DNA of 64,000 nt from Scenedesmus sp. ARA3 (taxonomy: Eukaryota > Chlorophyta > Chlorophyceae > Sphaeropleales > Scenedesmaceae), in NCBI GenBank assembly GCA_004335835.1, contig RWJK01001341.1, positions 62,001-126,000 on the forward strand. Reading direction: 5' to 3'. The notes under the pieces are model-generated. The model did not search any database, was not told the DNA's origin, and worked only from the letters and a program-made list of their open reading frames with translations. Position numbers and translations under genes: made by a program. Shown here in pieces: positions 46,031 to 58,311 of the stretch (position 1 is the stretch's first letter; every line of letters begins with the position of its first letter).

Positions 46031-48043
46031 AAGGCGCACCAGAGTTCACTGAAAATTCATTTGAACGCTGCAGCGGTCTATTGGCAGTGCCATCGAGCTG
46101 CTCGTGCGGAAAAGTGATGAATCAACGTGACAACAACACCACTATCGCGCATAACCTTTGGCTAATGTGACCCTTGAAAAGACAAAGACGCGTTAATGCG
46201 CCAGAATCATGCGGGAAAGGCATGGACGCGCCCTGTAACAGGTAGCCTGTTGCCAAGGTTTACCAGCTAACAACTCCCAAATCTACCATGATCGTGTCAG
46301 GTCAGTTGCAACAATTGGCCTGCTTGCCAACAGCCTCAGCGCTGCGTAGCTTATCGTGAGCAGCTGTTTCGATGCTTTCATTTGTATAGCAGCAGCGTCA
46401 GGACCGTGAGTGCCTATGTTGTGCCGCACAATGCACAGGCTGTGCATAGGGACAATGTCCTGCATGCTACAGCTGGCTCATGCTGCGTTCTGTGGGTGTC
46501 AATATGACAGATGCTCCTGGCGTAAGCGCACACAGCCAAAGCTTGGTGTGCAAATTGCATGCGCATTTCCTTTTCATGTTCGCCTGCTCTGGTGATGTCG
46601 GAACCCAATGCGCGGGTGTCGTCGGTGTTACCTGCTATACATTACCTATCCGAGTTTTAGGCAGAGCAGCATCACGACCCACACCTCAGCTGTGACACAG
46701 AGCAGCATCACGACCCACACCTCAGCTGTGACACACCTCAGCTGTGACACAGAGCTGCTTGGTTGCAGCTGCTACATGCACAGCAGTTGCTCAGCAGCAT
46801 GTCACTGCTTCTTAGCAAGCTTTGCACTATGCCGTTTGTGCTTGTGCAGCAACAGCGCACGATTGTTGTGAAAAGAGCTGCAAGGCAACCAGTGTTGTTG
46901 CCAGCAGCTGCCTAGGAGTGCCCTCTAGCCGTAGATGTCAGAAATGTCGTGAGGTACGCTTTCTCCTCATGCCAGGACGTTTGACGGCAGGCGTTACATG
47001 AGGCGGGCATGAGCAGCCTTTGGGGTCAGGCCGTGAATGCATCCTGTCGTGGCTCACACCGTCTTCAAGTATTAGTATTTCACAGCTAACCATCGCAGAA
47101 GGCTTTACTAGCCCTGAGTGATACGTACAAGCGTTGCATTACGTTGCGTCACACATATGTAACTGTATATACTCCACTCAACGTTGGTCAACTAAGGAGT
47201 GCAAACCCCAATCAGCAGCCAACGAGAGGCTCAAAGGGGGAAGCATCTTCAAGCACTGTCAGGGCCTCTTCACATGTCAGGGCCTCTTCACATGTCAGGG
47301 CCTCTTCACATGTAGCAATGCCCACCATATCAATCAGCAGGCCTGCCTAGGCCCTGCCTAGGCCCCACATTGGTGGCTCAACTGTGCCGCAAGTGCACGC
47401 AAACCACCCGAATCAAAAAAATCATGTCACATAGTGCACCACCATCACACATATGGGTGTACACCCAGTGATGCAAACCCGCTTACAATCAGTCACAGCA
47501 CACAAGTAGCATGTACATGTACTTCCATGGACAGGATGCACCACTTGTGTTGCATTCAACTAGCTTTGAAGTGTTCAAAATGCTCCTTGTATATGCTCTG
47601 CAATCACGGTGATGTTGATGTACTAACAGTATGCTGAGTACTGTGACACTCAACGATACATACAACTACTTTCGAAACTGCAAGGTTCCTGTCTGTGCCC
47701 GCACGAGCATCTTGACGGTGTATGTTCACAGCATGCTCACTGTTCACTGATCAGTTGTCATGACAACCATAAGCAACCATCCCCAGCACTTGACATGCCG
47801 CAATGGCTGCAATGAATGCTTCTTTTCAACTGGAAACCTGCAGGTCTCACCATAGAGCATGATGACCATCCGCCGCTACAGATCAAGGTTGCAGTAATGC
47901 ACCCTCTTGCCAGCCAGCCATCAACGTTTCATGACATCTGCCGTTTCAAGCAGGTCTCACAACACAGCACAATGCTCAACCGCATCCACATACCATGTCC
48001 CGATGTTGTATTCTCTTTCTACAATGACAAAAGTTCTGCCCAT
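46031..48043. other. No gene recognised; two short tandem repeats
   Basis: Upstream region of the large membrane-protein gene and 3' flank of the crystallin-CAP gene. It contains a 34-bp unit (GCAGCATCACGACCCACACC...) repeated two to three times at 46663-46755, and an 18-bp unit (TCAGGGCCTCTTCACATG) repeated three times at 47259-47312. No supported exons. Confidence 0.4.
47259..47312. repeat. Three exact 18-bp tandem repeats
   Basis: TCAGGGCCTCTTCACATG occurs three times head to tail with no mismatch. Confidence 0.95.
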
Positions 48044-50800
48044 TTATGCAGGTGTGCCAAACACCTGAGTCCAGTAGGGCCTGCCATCGCCACCAGTGGC
48101 GAATGCGGCACCCATGTGCACATGGTTACCCAAGATGTTTGCGCGGTGGCCGGCGCTGTTCATCCACGCAGTATGCACACTCTGTGCCCCGTTCTGACCC
48201 ATGGCAACGTTTTCGGCGCCGCTCCTCCAGCGATAACCGGCACGAGTCATGCGCTGATCAAAACTAGATCCATCCCCACCTGTATGGCTCATTGTCTGGC
48301 GTCTAGCCTGATCCTGAGAGTGTGCCAAAGCAGCAGCATTCAAGCGAGCATCAATGCTGAGGGCCCTGAGTCCGGCTTGTGCACGTGCCTGGTTGACCAA
48401 TGCAAGCAGCTGCGCATCGACGCCGCCGCTGCCGCCACCGCCGCCACCACCGCCACCGCTGTTTGAGGAGGCTGCAAGGATAGTAGAATGTGCGCAGCAG
48501 GAGCAGCAACATCAGCATCCGTGTTAGTACTTGACGTCAGCACTTGCAGCAGCTGCAAGGTCAAGGTGAACAAGCAGCAATATTGGCAGCAGCTGAGAGT
48601 ACTAGTGTTGTGATACGGCTGGTTCTGCATGCACATCCTGATACATTAGTATATAGTATGACAATTCTGCATCACTGATCCAACTCTAAGCAAAGCATAG
48701 AGCCTGACTACAAGCCACTCGTTGATCTGCATGAGGGCGGTGACCCTGCTGAACTGCCGGTTGTGTCAAAGCATGGCACGTCTACAAAGCAATACTAATC
48801 TACCTGCACCCATTGTCCTCAAGCCCCAAACCCATGCGACTCACTGATCTGCATGGAGCTGGTGACCCTGCTGGACTGTCAGTTGTCAAAGCAGGGCACA
48901 TCTGCAAAACAGTACTAAAACACCTGCACCCATCGACCTCAAGCACCAATATACACCAAACTCATGCCACTCACTGATCTGCATGGAGGAGGTGACCTTG
49001 CTGAACCGCCAGTTGTCAAAGCAGGGCACATCAGAAGGGCCAGTCACACGCAGGCCACGCCCGCCGTAGTTGTTATTTTCCCAGAAGACAGCCGTCATGC
49101 CAGCTGGCACACGGACGGAGCTGATAAAGTCATTGAACTGCAGGGCAGGCAGGGCAGGGAAGGTACGGTCAGCGGCATGCAGGCTATGCACTGCCAATGC
49201 GTGGCGTGGTGAGTGTGTGACAGCCGACACACCGACTGAGCTGACCATGTCATTCCATTGCAGGGCAAGGGGGTCAGGGAGGTTTGATTAGCAGCACGCT
49301 CCCAGAAGACGGCCGTCATGTCAGCTGGCACACCGACGGAGCTGATAAAGTCATTGAACTGCAAGGCGGGCAGGGCAAAAACGTGTGTTGGTCAGCGGCA
49401 CCGCCAGTGCGCGGTTGGGTGAGGTAGGTGACACGCGCACACTGCTGAACTTATCACTGAAGCGGCACTTCACCGCAGTGCAGGCAGGGCTGAAGGCATG
49501 CAGGGTGATGCACCATCGATTGCCAGTGCGTGGTTTGAGGAGTGTGAAAGAGGTGTCACACGCAGCTGCTGGCTCAAGCTGTAGTACACCTGCAGGCAGA
49601 GACATGCTCTGTTGCCGCATGGCCTGCGACAGTGCGCTCACCAACACACCAATGGCATGCAAGTGCGCACACTACAGCTGAAAATACACGTAATGCAACA
49701 GGCGACAAGTGCGCTGCACAGTTCTTTGTTGCCGGTCAAAGCGTCACACTGTTATGTTTGACTGGGCTTACCGGTGATGCCAGGGATGCGTAGTTGCCTG
49801 CAGAAGCCACGCCAGCCCTGCCGCCGTAGTTGCAGAACTCGTAGACAGTGATCTGGGTGGATTGGGCTGCACAGGCATCACAAGGCAGCAGAGCAGGGCA
49901 CAAAGGGGTTGAGTGAGCTGTGTTGCGCCTTCATATTGCAGCAACAGCAGCATCAGCAAATGCAGGCATGCTCGCCCTAGTGCGTGGAGTGCAGGAGCTA
50001 CACATAATCTCCACATCCCGCATCCACGCGGCAGCTTGCCCAACACATTCCGCTGCCCTCACAGTTTGTGTATGACACATTGGCAACACAGCCTTCTATT
50101 GTAAATTATATATTATAAATTAACCCTCACCTGGCACCACCGCAGCTTCAGCGCCTGTGCCATTGCCTGGCACCATCAGGACAATAGGGCGCACCCTCTT
50201 GGGCCTCTCAGCTGCTGCAGTAACATCTTCAGCACTGGCAATTACAGGAGGCAGCGCCTCTCCAACAGATGCATCTGGGGCATCAGGCGCGTGGGATGTA
50301 GCAGAGGAGGGAGCGGCTGCTGCTGCAGCAGATGCTGCAGCAGCTTCAGCAGGAGTGCCAGGAGCAGGGACGGCTTGCACAGACCCTCCGATGTCTTGGA
50401 CCAGGGGGGCAGCATCTTGCAGGAGGGAGCGGCGGTGGTGGCTTGGTGCCTGCAGCAAGAAAAGCAAAGCAGTGGAGGAAGGTTGAGGAGGTGGCCTGGT
50501 GATGCATCACACAGACTCTACCTTGTCGAAAAAATACTGGAATAAGTAATGGCTCAGCAATACAAATACTTTCTTATAACACGCATTAGCTGCCAAACGA
50601 AGATGCTTGCAACACCAGCAGAGCGACGACGTGCATAACACCAGCTTGCTACATGGCTTCAGCCCGTGTCTGAATAATCTAGTTTGCATATCGTCGATCG
50701 GAGTCAAGGTCGCACTCACCCGGGAACCGGCTGAAGCAGCAGCGGGCGATGCCATGATCGCCAAGAGGGCCAAGAGGCCCATCAAATATATTGATTTCAT
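48044..50800 (-). CDS. Secreted beta/gamma-crystallin-CAP (SCP/PR-1) fusion protein
   Basis: Predicted extracellular protein; CAP domains are found in PR-1 and sperm-coating proteins. Exons 50800-50720, 50449-50131, 49866-49772, 49137-48975 and 48471-48044 keep phase and give 361 residues. The ATG at 50800 begins a clear signal peptide (MKSIYLMGLLALLAIM, cleavage near ASA-GSR), which is exactly exon 1. Exon 2 is an Ala/Pro-rich spacer. Exons 3-4 encode two Greek-key motifs of the beta/gamma-crystallin type: ITVYEFCNYGGRAGV..NYASL then FNDFISSVRVP, and MTAVFWENNNYGGRGLRVTGP..FSKVTSSMQI. A poly-Gly hinge leads to the CAP domain: LLALVNQARAQAGL, AHSQDQARRQTMSHTG, GAENVAMGQ, and the CAP signature GHRANILGNHVHMGAAFA. 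Exon 4 has echo copies of both its 5' edge (upstream) and 3' edge (downstream). Confidence 0.93.
48715..48905 (-). repeat. Two echoes of the 3' edge of crystallin exon 4
   Basis: The end of exon 4 with its donor (CATGCAGATCA-GTGAG form) recurs at 48840-48905 and 48715-48780, about 125 bp apart, downstream of the real exon. The CCTGCTGAACYGCCRGTTGT stretch is recognisable in both. Confidence 0.88.
49215..49460 (-). repeat. Two to three echoes of the 5' edge of crystallin exon 4
   Basis: An acceptor followed by sequence coding FNDFISSVGVPADMTAVFWE is present at 49300-49372. A diverged copy (NDMVSSVGVSA-like) is at 49215-49265 and a weaker FSDKFSSVRVSP-like copy at 49415-49460. All precede the real exon start (49137) on the transcript. 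Confidence 0.85.
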
Positions 50801-51446
50801 TGTAACTCTTGTGGTTTGAGTTCTAAAGTTTTCAGGCGTGCTTTTGAGGCAGTAGCAGCAGACAGGTGAGAGGAAGTGTATGGTGAAGTGCGCGTGAAGT
50901 GCAAGTGCAGAACGCACACAAACAATGCTTGGTTGATGATTACCACTTATCCCGCAAACGAGATTTTATACCAGCAGTTCGGGATCGCCGTGGGACTGGA
51001 TGTGCGGTTGTTTGCCCAGCGGAAGGGCGCTTGCACTGCTGGCGAGCTGCAGCTGACCTTCGCCTTCACCACCGCAAGGTCGAAGGACACAGGCAGTCCC
51101 ACAACACTAATGCTATTTGCACAACCAGGCGGAAGTTTAAAATGTTTGAACGACAAGCACTCATCAGCGATGATTTATCTGAGACAGCAGGCAGCTGTTC
51201 CCCGTGACCTGCTGCTGTCATCAACTAGTTCAAAGCGTGTTGCCCAAGCTTGTCAAACCGTGTCGCCCAAGCACCCACATGACGTTGTTCTCGTCCTGAA
51301 TCCTAGCTGGTGCATCACTGCAGGCCACAGCCAGGTCATGCGTTCACTGACGCAGCTGCATGGCATGCAGCTACGTCGATGCCCACCCTGACTAGATATG
51401 TCTGATCAGGTACACATCATAGTTACATTCAGCAACAACACTAGCG
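50801..51446. other. Intergenic: upstream of crystallin-CAP, 3' flank of GLG1
   Basis: About 650 bp with no supported gene. It must hold the promoter of the crystallin-CAP gene and the 3' end of the GLG1 transcript. Confidence 0.5.
51423..51427 (-). terminator. Candidate polyadenylation signal TGTAA for GLG1
   Basis: TTACA on the plus strand, i.e. TGTAA on the minus strand, about 20 bases after the GLG1 stop codon. This is close but possible for an algal poly(A) signal; other sites may be used. Confidence 0.25.
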
Positions 51447-51966
51447 TCAAACATTGCCATCTTTCACCACCAGGCTCCCTCCCGGCCCCCGAACCACCCG
51501 CCTACTACCATGCTTCCCACGCAGCCGCACCACAGCCAAGCAACCCGCTGCAATCGCCGTCAAACTCACAGACGCCAGCACACCCCACAGGAATCCCGAG
51601 GACTCCGCACCCCTCTGTATCGACTGCACGTACCGCTCCAGCTGCGTGGACAGCTGGCCATTCAGCTGACTGTTCAGCTGTCCCTGCAGCTGGCTCTGAA
51701 CCTGCTGGCTCACTTTTTCTAGCACTGCCTTCTGCATATCCTGCTGCTGCTGCTGCTGTAAGCCTGCCGTCCCCAGCTCCTGTAGCTGCATTACATCCCC
51801 AGCCCCTTCCCCTGGGCCCCTAGCAAGCCTGTTTGTGTATACGAGCTGGTCCCGATCAAACAGGCTCATTACTGCCCAGCAGCCGCGCGAGAGCTTCTCG
51901 GGCTGGGCAGCAAGGCACACCAGCAGCGAGCCGGGCTGCAGCATTGCTGACACCTCGGCAGAACCT

Positions 51967-52019
<53 letters not shown>

Positions 52020-52069
52020 NNNNNNNNNNNNNNNNNNNNNNNNNNNNNNNNNNNNNNNNNNNNNNNNNN

Positions 52070-52127
<58 letters not shown>

Positions 52128-54035
52128 GAGACAAGGCAGTAGCCCGCATTGTGAGTGGGTGCTTGAGCTAGGAGAGGGAGAGCTGCTGGTTCATCTCTGC
52201 TGGTATACAGCAGGAGTTGGCGACGTTGCTATGGCTTAAATGGTAACATGATGATGATGAGGAGGAGTTGAGCACAAGCCACATGCATGCATGCAAGATG
52301 ACTGAGAGATGATGCAGCTGCACACACCAGCCGTGTACAACCTCAAACACTGCCAGCAGCAACTCCTCAGCTCTGGACACCACCTCTCCGCACGCATTCA
52401 GACATGCAACACTGCCAGCTGTCCGCACAACCAACTGTACTACCATGTTGAAAGCTGCACTTCCCCACCCACCTGCATCGCACATCTGCTTGGCATCGCC
52501 GTCACGCGCCGCAGTGAATTGCATACCTGGCACATACAACATGAGCTCGCGGTGCACTTCAGCTGCCACGTCCCACCTCATATTTTGAACACCTCCCCTC
52601 CGCATGCATATTGGCATATGACATTGCTGCTGCCTGCACTCTCAGCACACACACCTACACCAGCTGCTGCAATGCTTGCATCTCTTCCCCCACCCACCTG
52701 CAGCACACATCTGCTTGGCATCACCGTCACACGCCGCAGTCAGCGGCATGCCAGGCACATACACCATGAGCTCCCGGTGCACCTCAGCTGCCACCTCCTG
52801 CCTGCAGCCAGGACTCAGCTGCCGCAGATGCTTCGACAAACACACCAGCTCCTCACTGTTACTACTGCTGTCACTGCTGCTGTCACTACTGCCAGCTTCT
52901 GCGGCTGCCGCATCTGTATCCACAGCAGCACCGGATTGCTGCTGCAGGGTCCGTTGCCGGCGCGCTGCTGCTGCTGCTGCTGCTGCTCCTCGCTGCACTG
53001 CCTGAGAACCCAGCCCCGGGCACAGCCGCTGCACATCAGCATTGCATGCCAGCTGCAGCTCTGGCTGCAGGCTGTACTTGCGGCCCTTGCGTGACAGTGC
53101 TGCTGTGAGGGCCTCCTTGCAGGAAGGTGCAAATGAGGGGCTGGCCATGTGTGTTTTGAGGCAGGGCAGCAGCTGCGTGATGCTGCTGCTGAGCTTGCCG
53201 CAAAGAGAGGTGATGGTGCTCTGGCATGCACTGCAGGGTGAGTAAAACGGAGTGGCAGGGGAGCAGGGCATGTTCAGTACTTTTTGAGTGCTGTGGCTGA
53301 GCAGCAAGCGTGCCCATCTGCATGAGGAGGCAGGGCAGCAGCTGGGTGATGCTGCCGCTGAGCTTGCCGCAGAGAGAGGTGATGGTGCTCTGACAGGCGC
53401 TGCAGGGTGAATAAGGAGGAGTGGCAGGGGAGCAGGGCATGTTCAGAACTTTTTGAGTGCTGTGGCTGTGCAGCAAGCGTGCCCATGTGTGTTTTGAGGC
53501 AGGGCAGCAGCTGCGTGCTGCTGCTGCTGCTGCTGCTGAGCTTGCCACACAACGAAGTGATGGGGCTCTGGCAGGCGCTGCAGGTTGTGACAGTGACAAG
53601 ATACGCAGCAGTGACAGTGAGTGAAGCCACAGTTGCTGTCTGCTCCCCCACTCGTTGCAGGATACCCCCTGCAGGATCTCCTCAATTCTGTCATCCTGCG
53701 GGCCATGTGTGCTGGTAAGCCCAAAAAATGGGGACAGCTACAAGTTTGCATACAATAGGTGTGGCATAAAGCATGGCATCAACCCCACACCACCATCTGT
53801 ACTGCGCGTATGCGCACACGCGCTGCTGCTGTTGCCGCTGTGGATGCTGCCGCCACTCACGCGCGTATGATGGGGTTCAGGGACACGTCTTGGTGCTCTC
53901 TCCCCTCTGCTGTCTCCACCTGCTGCTTGCACTGCTGGCTGAGCTTGGCCTCGTTCTGGCGCAGGCAGGCGTGCACGCGGCCACTGCCGGGCACCACATG
54001 CACGCAGTGCTTTGCCACATCTGCTGAGCAGGCCT

Positions 54036-54067
<32 letters not shown>

Positions 54068-57000
54068 GCAATGCAGTGCAGATGGATGAAGAGTTGAAGT
54101 CATAATCAAAACACAAGAGTAGCATACGATTGACATCGCTCAAGACAGGCCAAACCTGTGCACCGCAGCATCAGACAGCTGCATCACATCACACCTCGAC
54201 CCAGAAAGACACACACATGGTGACTAGCACCAGCTCTAGAGGCCTGTCAATTTTTTTGTTATTCTGTACAAGCAGCACCCCACCTGCCGCAGGTGGTAAT
54301 CCAGCCGGTAGTCATGCGCAGCAAAGCCCTGCAGCCGCGGCCGCGGCATCTTGTTGACAAACACATGCACCCTCGCCAAGCCCTGTATATGTAGCCGCAG
54401 CTCCTCACCTGCCTCAGGTGGTAATCTAGCCGGTAGTCATGCGCAGCGCAGCATCACTGCCCCCAAGCAGGCCAAATAGCGCGCACCAGCGTCAGCTGCA
54501 ACTCACCACATGCTCCCTCCCCCAAACAGCTGCAAATCAGCAACCGCAGCCCGTTTCATGATAGGAAAGCAGCATGGTTGTGGGACTCAAACAAGTTAAG
54601 TAATTGACTGGGGTTTATGTTGCCGTTTCAGTATTGCCTTACCTGCCTCAGGTGGTAATCCAGCCGGTAGTCATGCGCAGCAAAGCCCTGCAGCCGCATC
54701 AGCTGCCGCCTGCAGCTGCTGCTCTGCACGTCGCTGCTGTGCTGCTGCAGGCAGCCGATCACACGCCCGCTGCCTGGCTGCACCTTGGGGCACAGCTTTG
54801 CTGCATCTGCTGCGCAGCCGCTGTGTAGAGAGGACAGCAGCCGGATGTCGCCCACTGCCAGCATGAACTGGCTGGTCAGCGCGTCCCTGCACATTACACC
54901 TTTTCATTATATGAATCCAATGCACAGGTGCATGTACTTTGAGGATTTTACAGCGTTATTAATGAATAGTTGGGCATCAGAATTGCATCTAAGATTGAAT
55001 TGGGTTGCGCAGCCGCTGTGTAGAGAGGACAGCAGCCGGATGTCTCCCACTGCCAGCATGAACTGGCTGGTGAGCGCGTCCCTGCACATTACAATGAGTT
55101 GAGTTATTAACAAGTTTGACTTGATGAATGCGGCGCGAAGGTGCATGCAGCGCGTGGAATTTCACGGCATTGTCGATAGATAGTGTGGCAGCAGAAATGC
55201 ATGTGGGATTTGCTTGGGTTGTGCAGCCGCTGTGTAGAGAGTAGAGCAGCCGGATGGTACCCCACTGCCAGCATGAACTGGCTGGTCAACGCGTCCCTGC
55301 AAGCCACATGCAATCGTGTGTTCAAATCAGCCATCACTTGCAGGTGCATGCAGCATAAAATGAGATCCTGCTACTTACGTTTGTGCATGGGTGAGGCAGG
55401 CAGGTCGCAAGCCACGCCTGGGTTCTCTGCAGTTTACAGTGCCCTAAGCAAAACACAAGCTATGCATCCCACAACGGAAAACAGACCGCCATGCACAGCC
55501 ATGTTCGCCCTTTCAATCTCATCTGCGCACCTGCACTCATCACCGAAGCGTGCATCATCTTGGAAGTCTGCAAGCTGCGACACCCCTCTACCAAACAAGC
55601 ACGCAGCCACGTGCAGGACAAGTTTGCCCTTTCATTCTCATCTGCATACCTGCACTCATCACCAAAGCGGGCATCGTCCTGAAAGTCTGCAAGGCAGTCC
55701 AGCACAGCGCCGTGCGCTGCGGGCACCCCTTCACAGAACATGCGCCGCTCCACCTTGCAGGCAGCGCCCACGTCAGGCAGCAGGTCAAAGTTGTCTGCAG
55801 CAGCAGCGGCGGCAGCAGACAACACGTTAGCATGTTGTGCACACCTCCCCTCAGCGTGCTCTGCGACCGCCCTTCGGAATCTTAGCTGCCGCCTCACCTG
55901 CCGCCTCCAGCAGCCGCTGCTCCAGCACTGCAGCACAGGCAGGCGCCAGCGCCAGCCCATTCGCCAGCAGGCCTTTTAGGCACACCAGCACTCACTTTCT
56001 TGTGCTTTAGTTAAGTATACTCTGCTGTTATGCCTTGACTGAAGGTTGTTTGACATCAGTTCAAAGAAGTACAAAAATGCTAAATCGCTGCCTTACCTGC
56101 CGCCTCCAGCAGCCTCTCTTGCAGCACAGCAGCGCAGCCGGACGCCAGCGCCAGCCCATTGGCCAGCAGCCCTTTCAGGCACACCAGCGCAGCACTGGCA
56201 TCCAAGCAGTGCTGGCTGATGTTGGCAGCACACGCCCGCAGCAGCGGCGCGTCCAGCAGCGTGTTTGCAAAGGCCTGTGCGGCCAGGTGGCGCACGTGGG
56301 CTTTGCAAGGCTCTGAAGAGATGGCCTGCCATTTGCGGCGCAGGCACATCGTGACGTTCATGCCTGCAGGACAAGCAGTGCAGCAATGCAGGCGACAGCG
56401 GCGCGTTGCAAGCTGGACCCACAGCAACGCAGCATCCCTGCGAAACATCTCCTGGAAACACAAGCCAGCAAATCAGCAGGAGCAGCAGCAGCGGCGCGTC
56501 CAGCAGCGTGTTGGCAAAGGCTTGTGCAGCCAGGTGCCGCACATGGCTTTTGCAGGGCTCTGAAGAGATGGCCTGCCACTTGCGGCGCAGGCACATCGTG
56601 ACGTTCATGCCTGCGGCAGCAAAGCAGGTGAAAGCAGCATGTTGTCTGAACACATTGGGGCAAGTGTTTCCATACACTAGTGAAATAAACCAAACAGGAA
56701 AGCAGCAGGAGCAGCAGCAGCGGCGCATCCAGCAGCGTGTTTGCAAAGGCCTGTGCAGCCAGGTGGCGCACGTGGGCTTTGCACGGCTCTGAAGAGATGG
56801 CCTGCCACTTGCGGCGCAGGCGCATCGTCACTTTCATGCCTGCGGTTGCAGGGATGGAGAAAAATGCAAGAATGTTGACAGCACACGGTCACAAACCGCA
56901 AACAAACAAATCAAGCAGCAATAGCAGCAGCAGCAGCAGCAGCAGCAGCGTGGTGTCTTTCCTTTGATTGCATGTCATTGTTCGTTGCAGACCACCCGCA

Positions 57001-58257
57001 TCAATGCAGACCGCATTCTGCAAATGCACAACACAACTTACCAGGCTTTCACCCACAGCGCAGCGCCCATGCACCTGCTGTTGGTGGCGCATCCCAGTCA
57101 TCAAGCATGAGGCTGCTGTCCAGGCCCCCAGCGTACTGCGCCTCCCTGCACAGTTGGTATTTCTACAGATGCTTTCGCATCCTCTGCAAAGTCCCTGCTA
57201 CTCTGGAGCTGTTTGACCAGCTTTGACCAGCCTTACATGCACAGTGCAGCGCCTGCCCACCTGCTGTTGGAGGCGCATCCCAGTCATCAAGCATGAGGCT
57301 GCTGTCCAGCCCCCCAGCGTACTGCGCCTCCCTGCACAGCTTGCCCACATCGTCCCTGCACAGCCCTATCTACAGCACACACCTGCGCACCTGCTGTTGG
57401 AGGCGCAAACGAATCATCAAGCATGAGGCTGCTGTCCAGGCCGCCAGTGTACTGCGCCTCCCTGCACAGCTTGCCTAAACCATTCCTGCACAGCCCTATC
57501 TACAGCACACACCCGCGCACCTGCTGTTGGTGGCGCGTCCCAGTCATCAAGCATAAGGCTGCTGTCCAGGCCCCCAGCATACTGCGCCTCCTTGCACAGC
57601 TTGCCCACATCGTCCCTGCACAGCTGCCGCAGCCGCCAGTCCAGCCTGCCATCTGCTGCCCGCATCAGCTGCGTGTTCTGCACGGCGATCCTTCAAGCGC
57701 AGAAAACAGGACCACAGTCAACAGTAGGATAGAGCAGAGCAGAGTGGAGCAGATTGCTGACAAGAAACCGGTTGTGTGGCGGAACGCCATCCTTGTTGCT
57801 CACGACGTATTCGCAATCTGTCATCAAGCTGGATCCATGCAGAAGCCTTGCTGCTTTCCAACTGACACGTAGGGTCTCGAATAACAGCGGTCACGGGGAT
57901 GGTTACAGATTACATCGTGCACATCTGCTTGCTGCAAGCAGTGCAGTGCTGTTGCTCACTCGCACTCCTCGCCCAGCTGTGCCATTGGCAGCTGCCGCTC
58001 CAGGCACAGCACTGCCTCGCCGCTGCCTGGCTTGGCACTGCTGCAGTGCAGGCCCAGCTCCTGGCTGCAGCCGCGGGAGAGGTCAAAGCTGAAGCGCACA
58101 TCCTCAGCCTCAGCCATCTGCAGCAGCAGCAGCAGCAGCAACAGCAGAATCGTTCAATGGACGTAACAAGCCCGCTGGCTGCAGTGTAGGCTTAGCTCCT
58201 GGCTGCAGCCCCGGGACAGGTCAAAGCTGAAGCGCACGTCTTCAGCCTCAGCCATCT

Positions 58258-58311
<54 letters not shown>

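Noticed and set aside
46031..48043. Search for tRNA or other structured RNA genes in intergenic DNA
   Set aside because: I saw no cloverleaf with A and B box matches by eye here or in the other intergenic stretches; a tRNAscan run would be needed to exclude them.
51966..52126. A polyglutamine or poly-alanine protein across the CAG tract
   Set aside because: It lies in the last GLG1 intron. The open frame exists only because of the triplet repeat and spans a gap.
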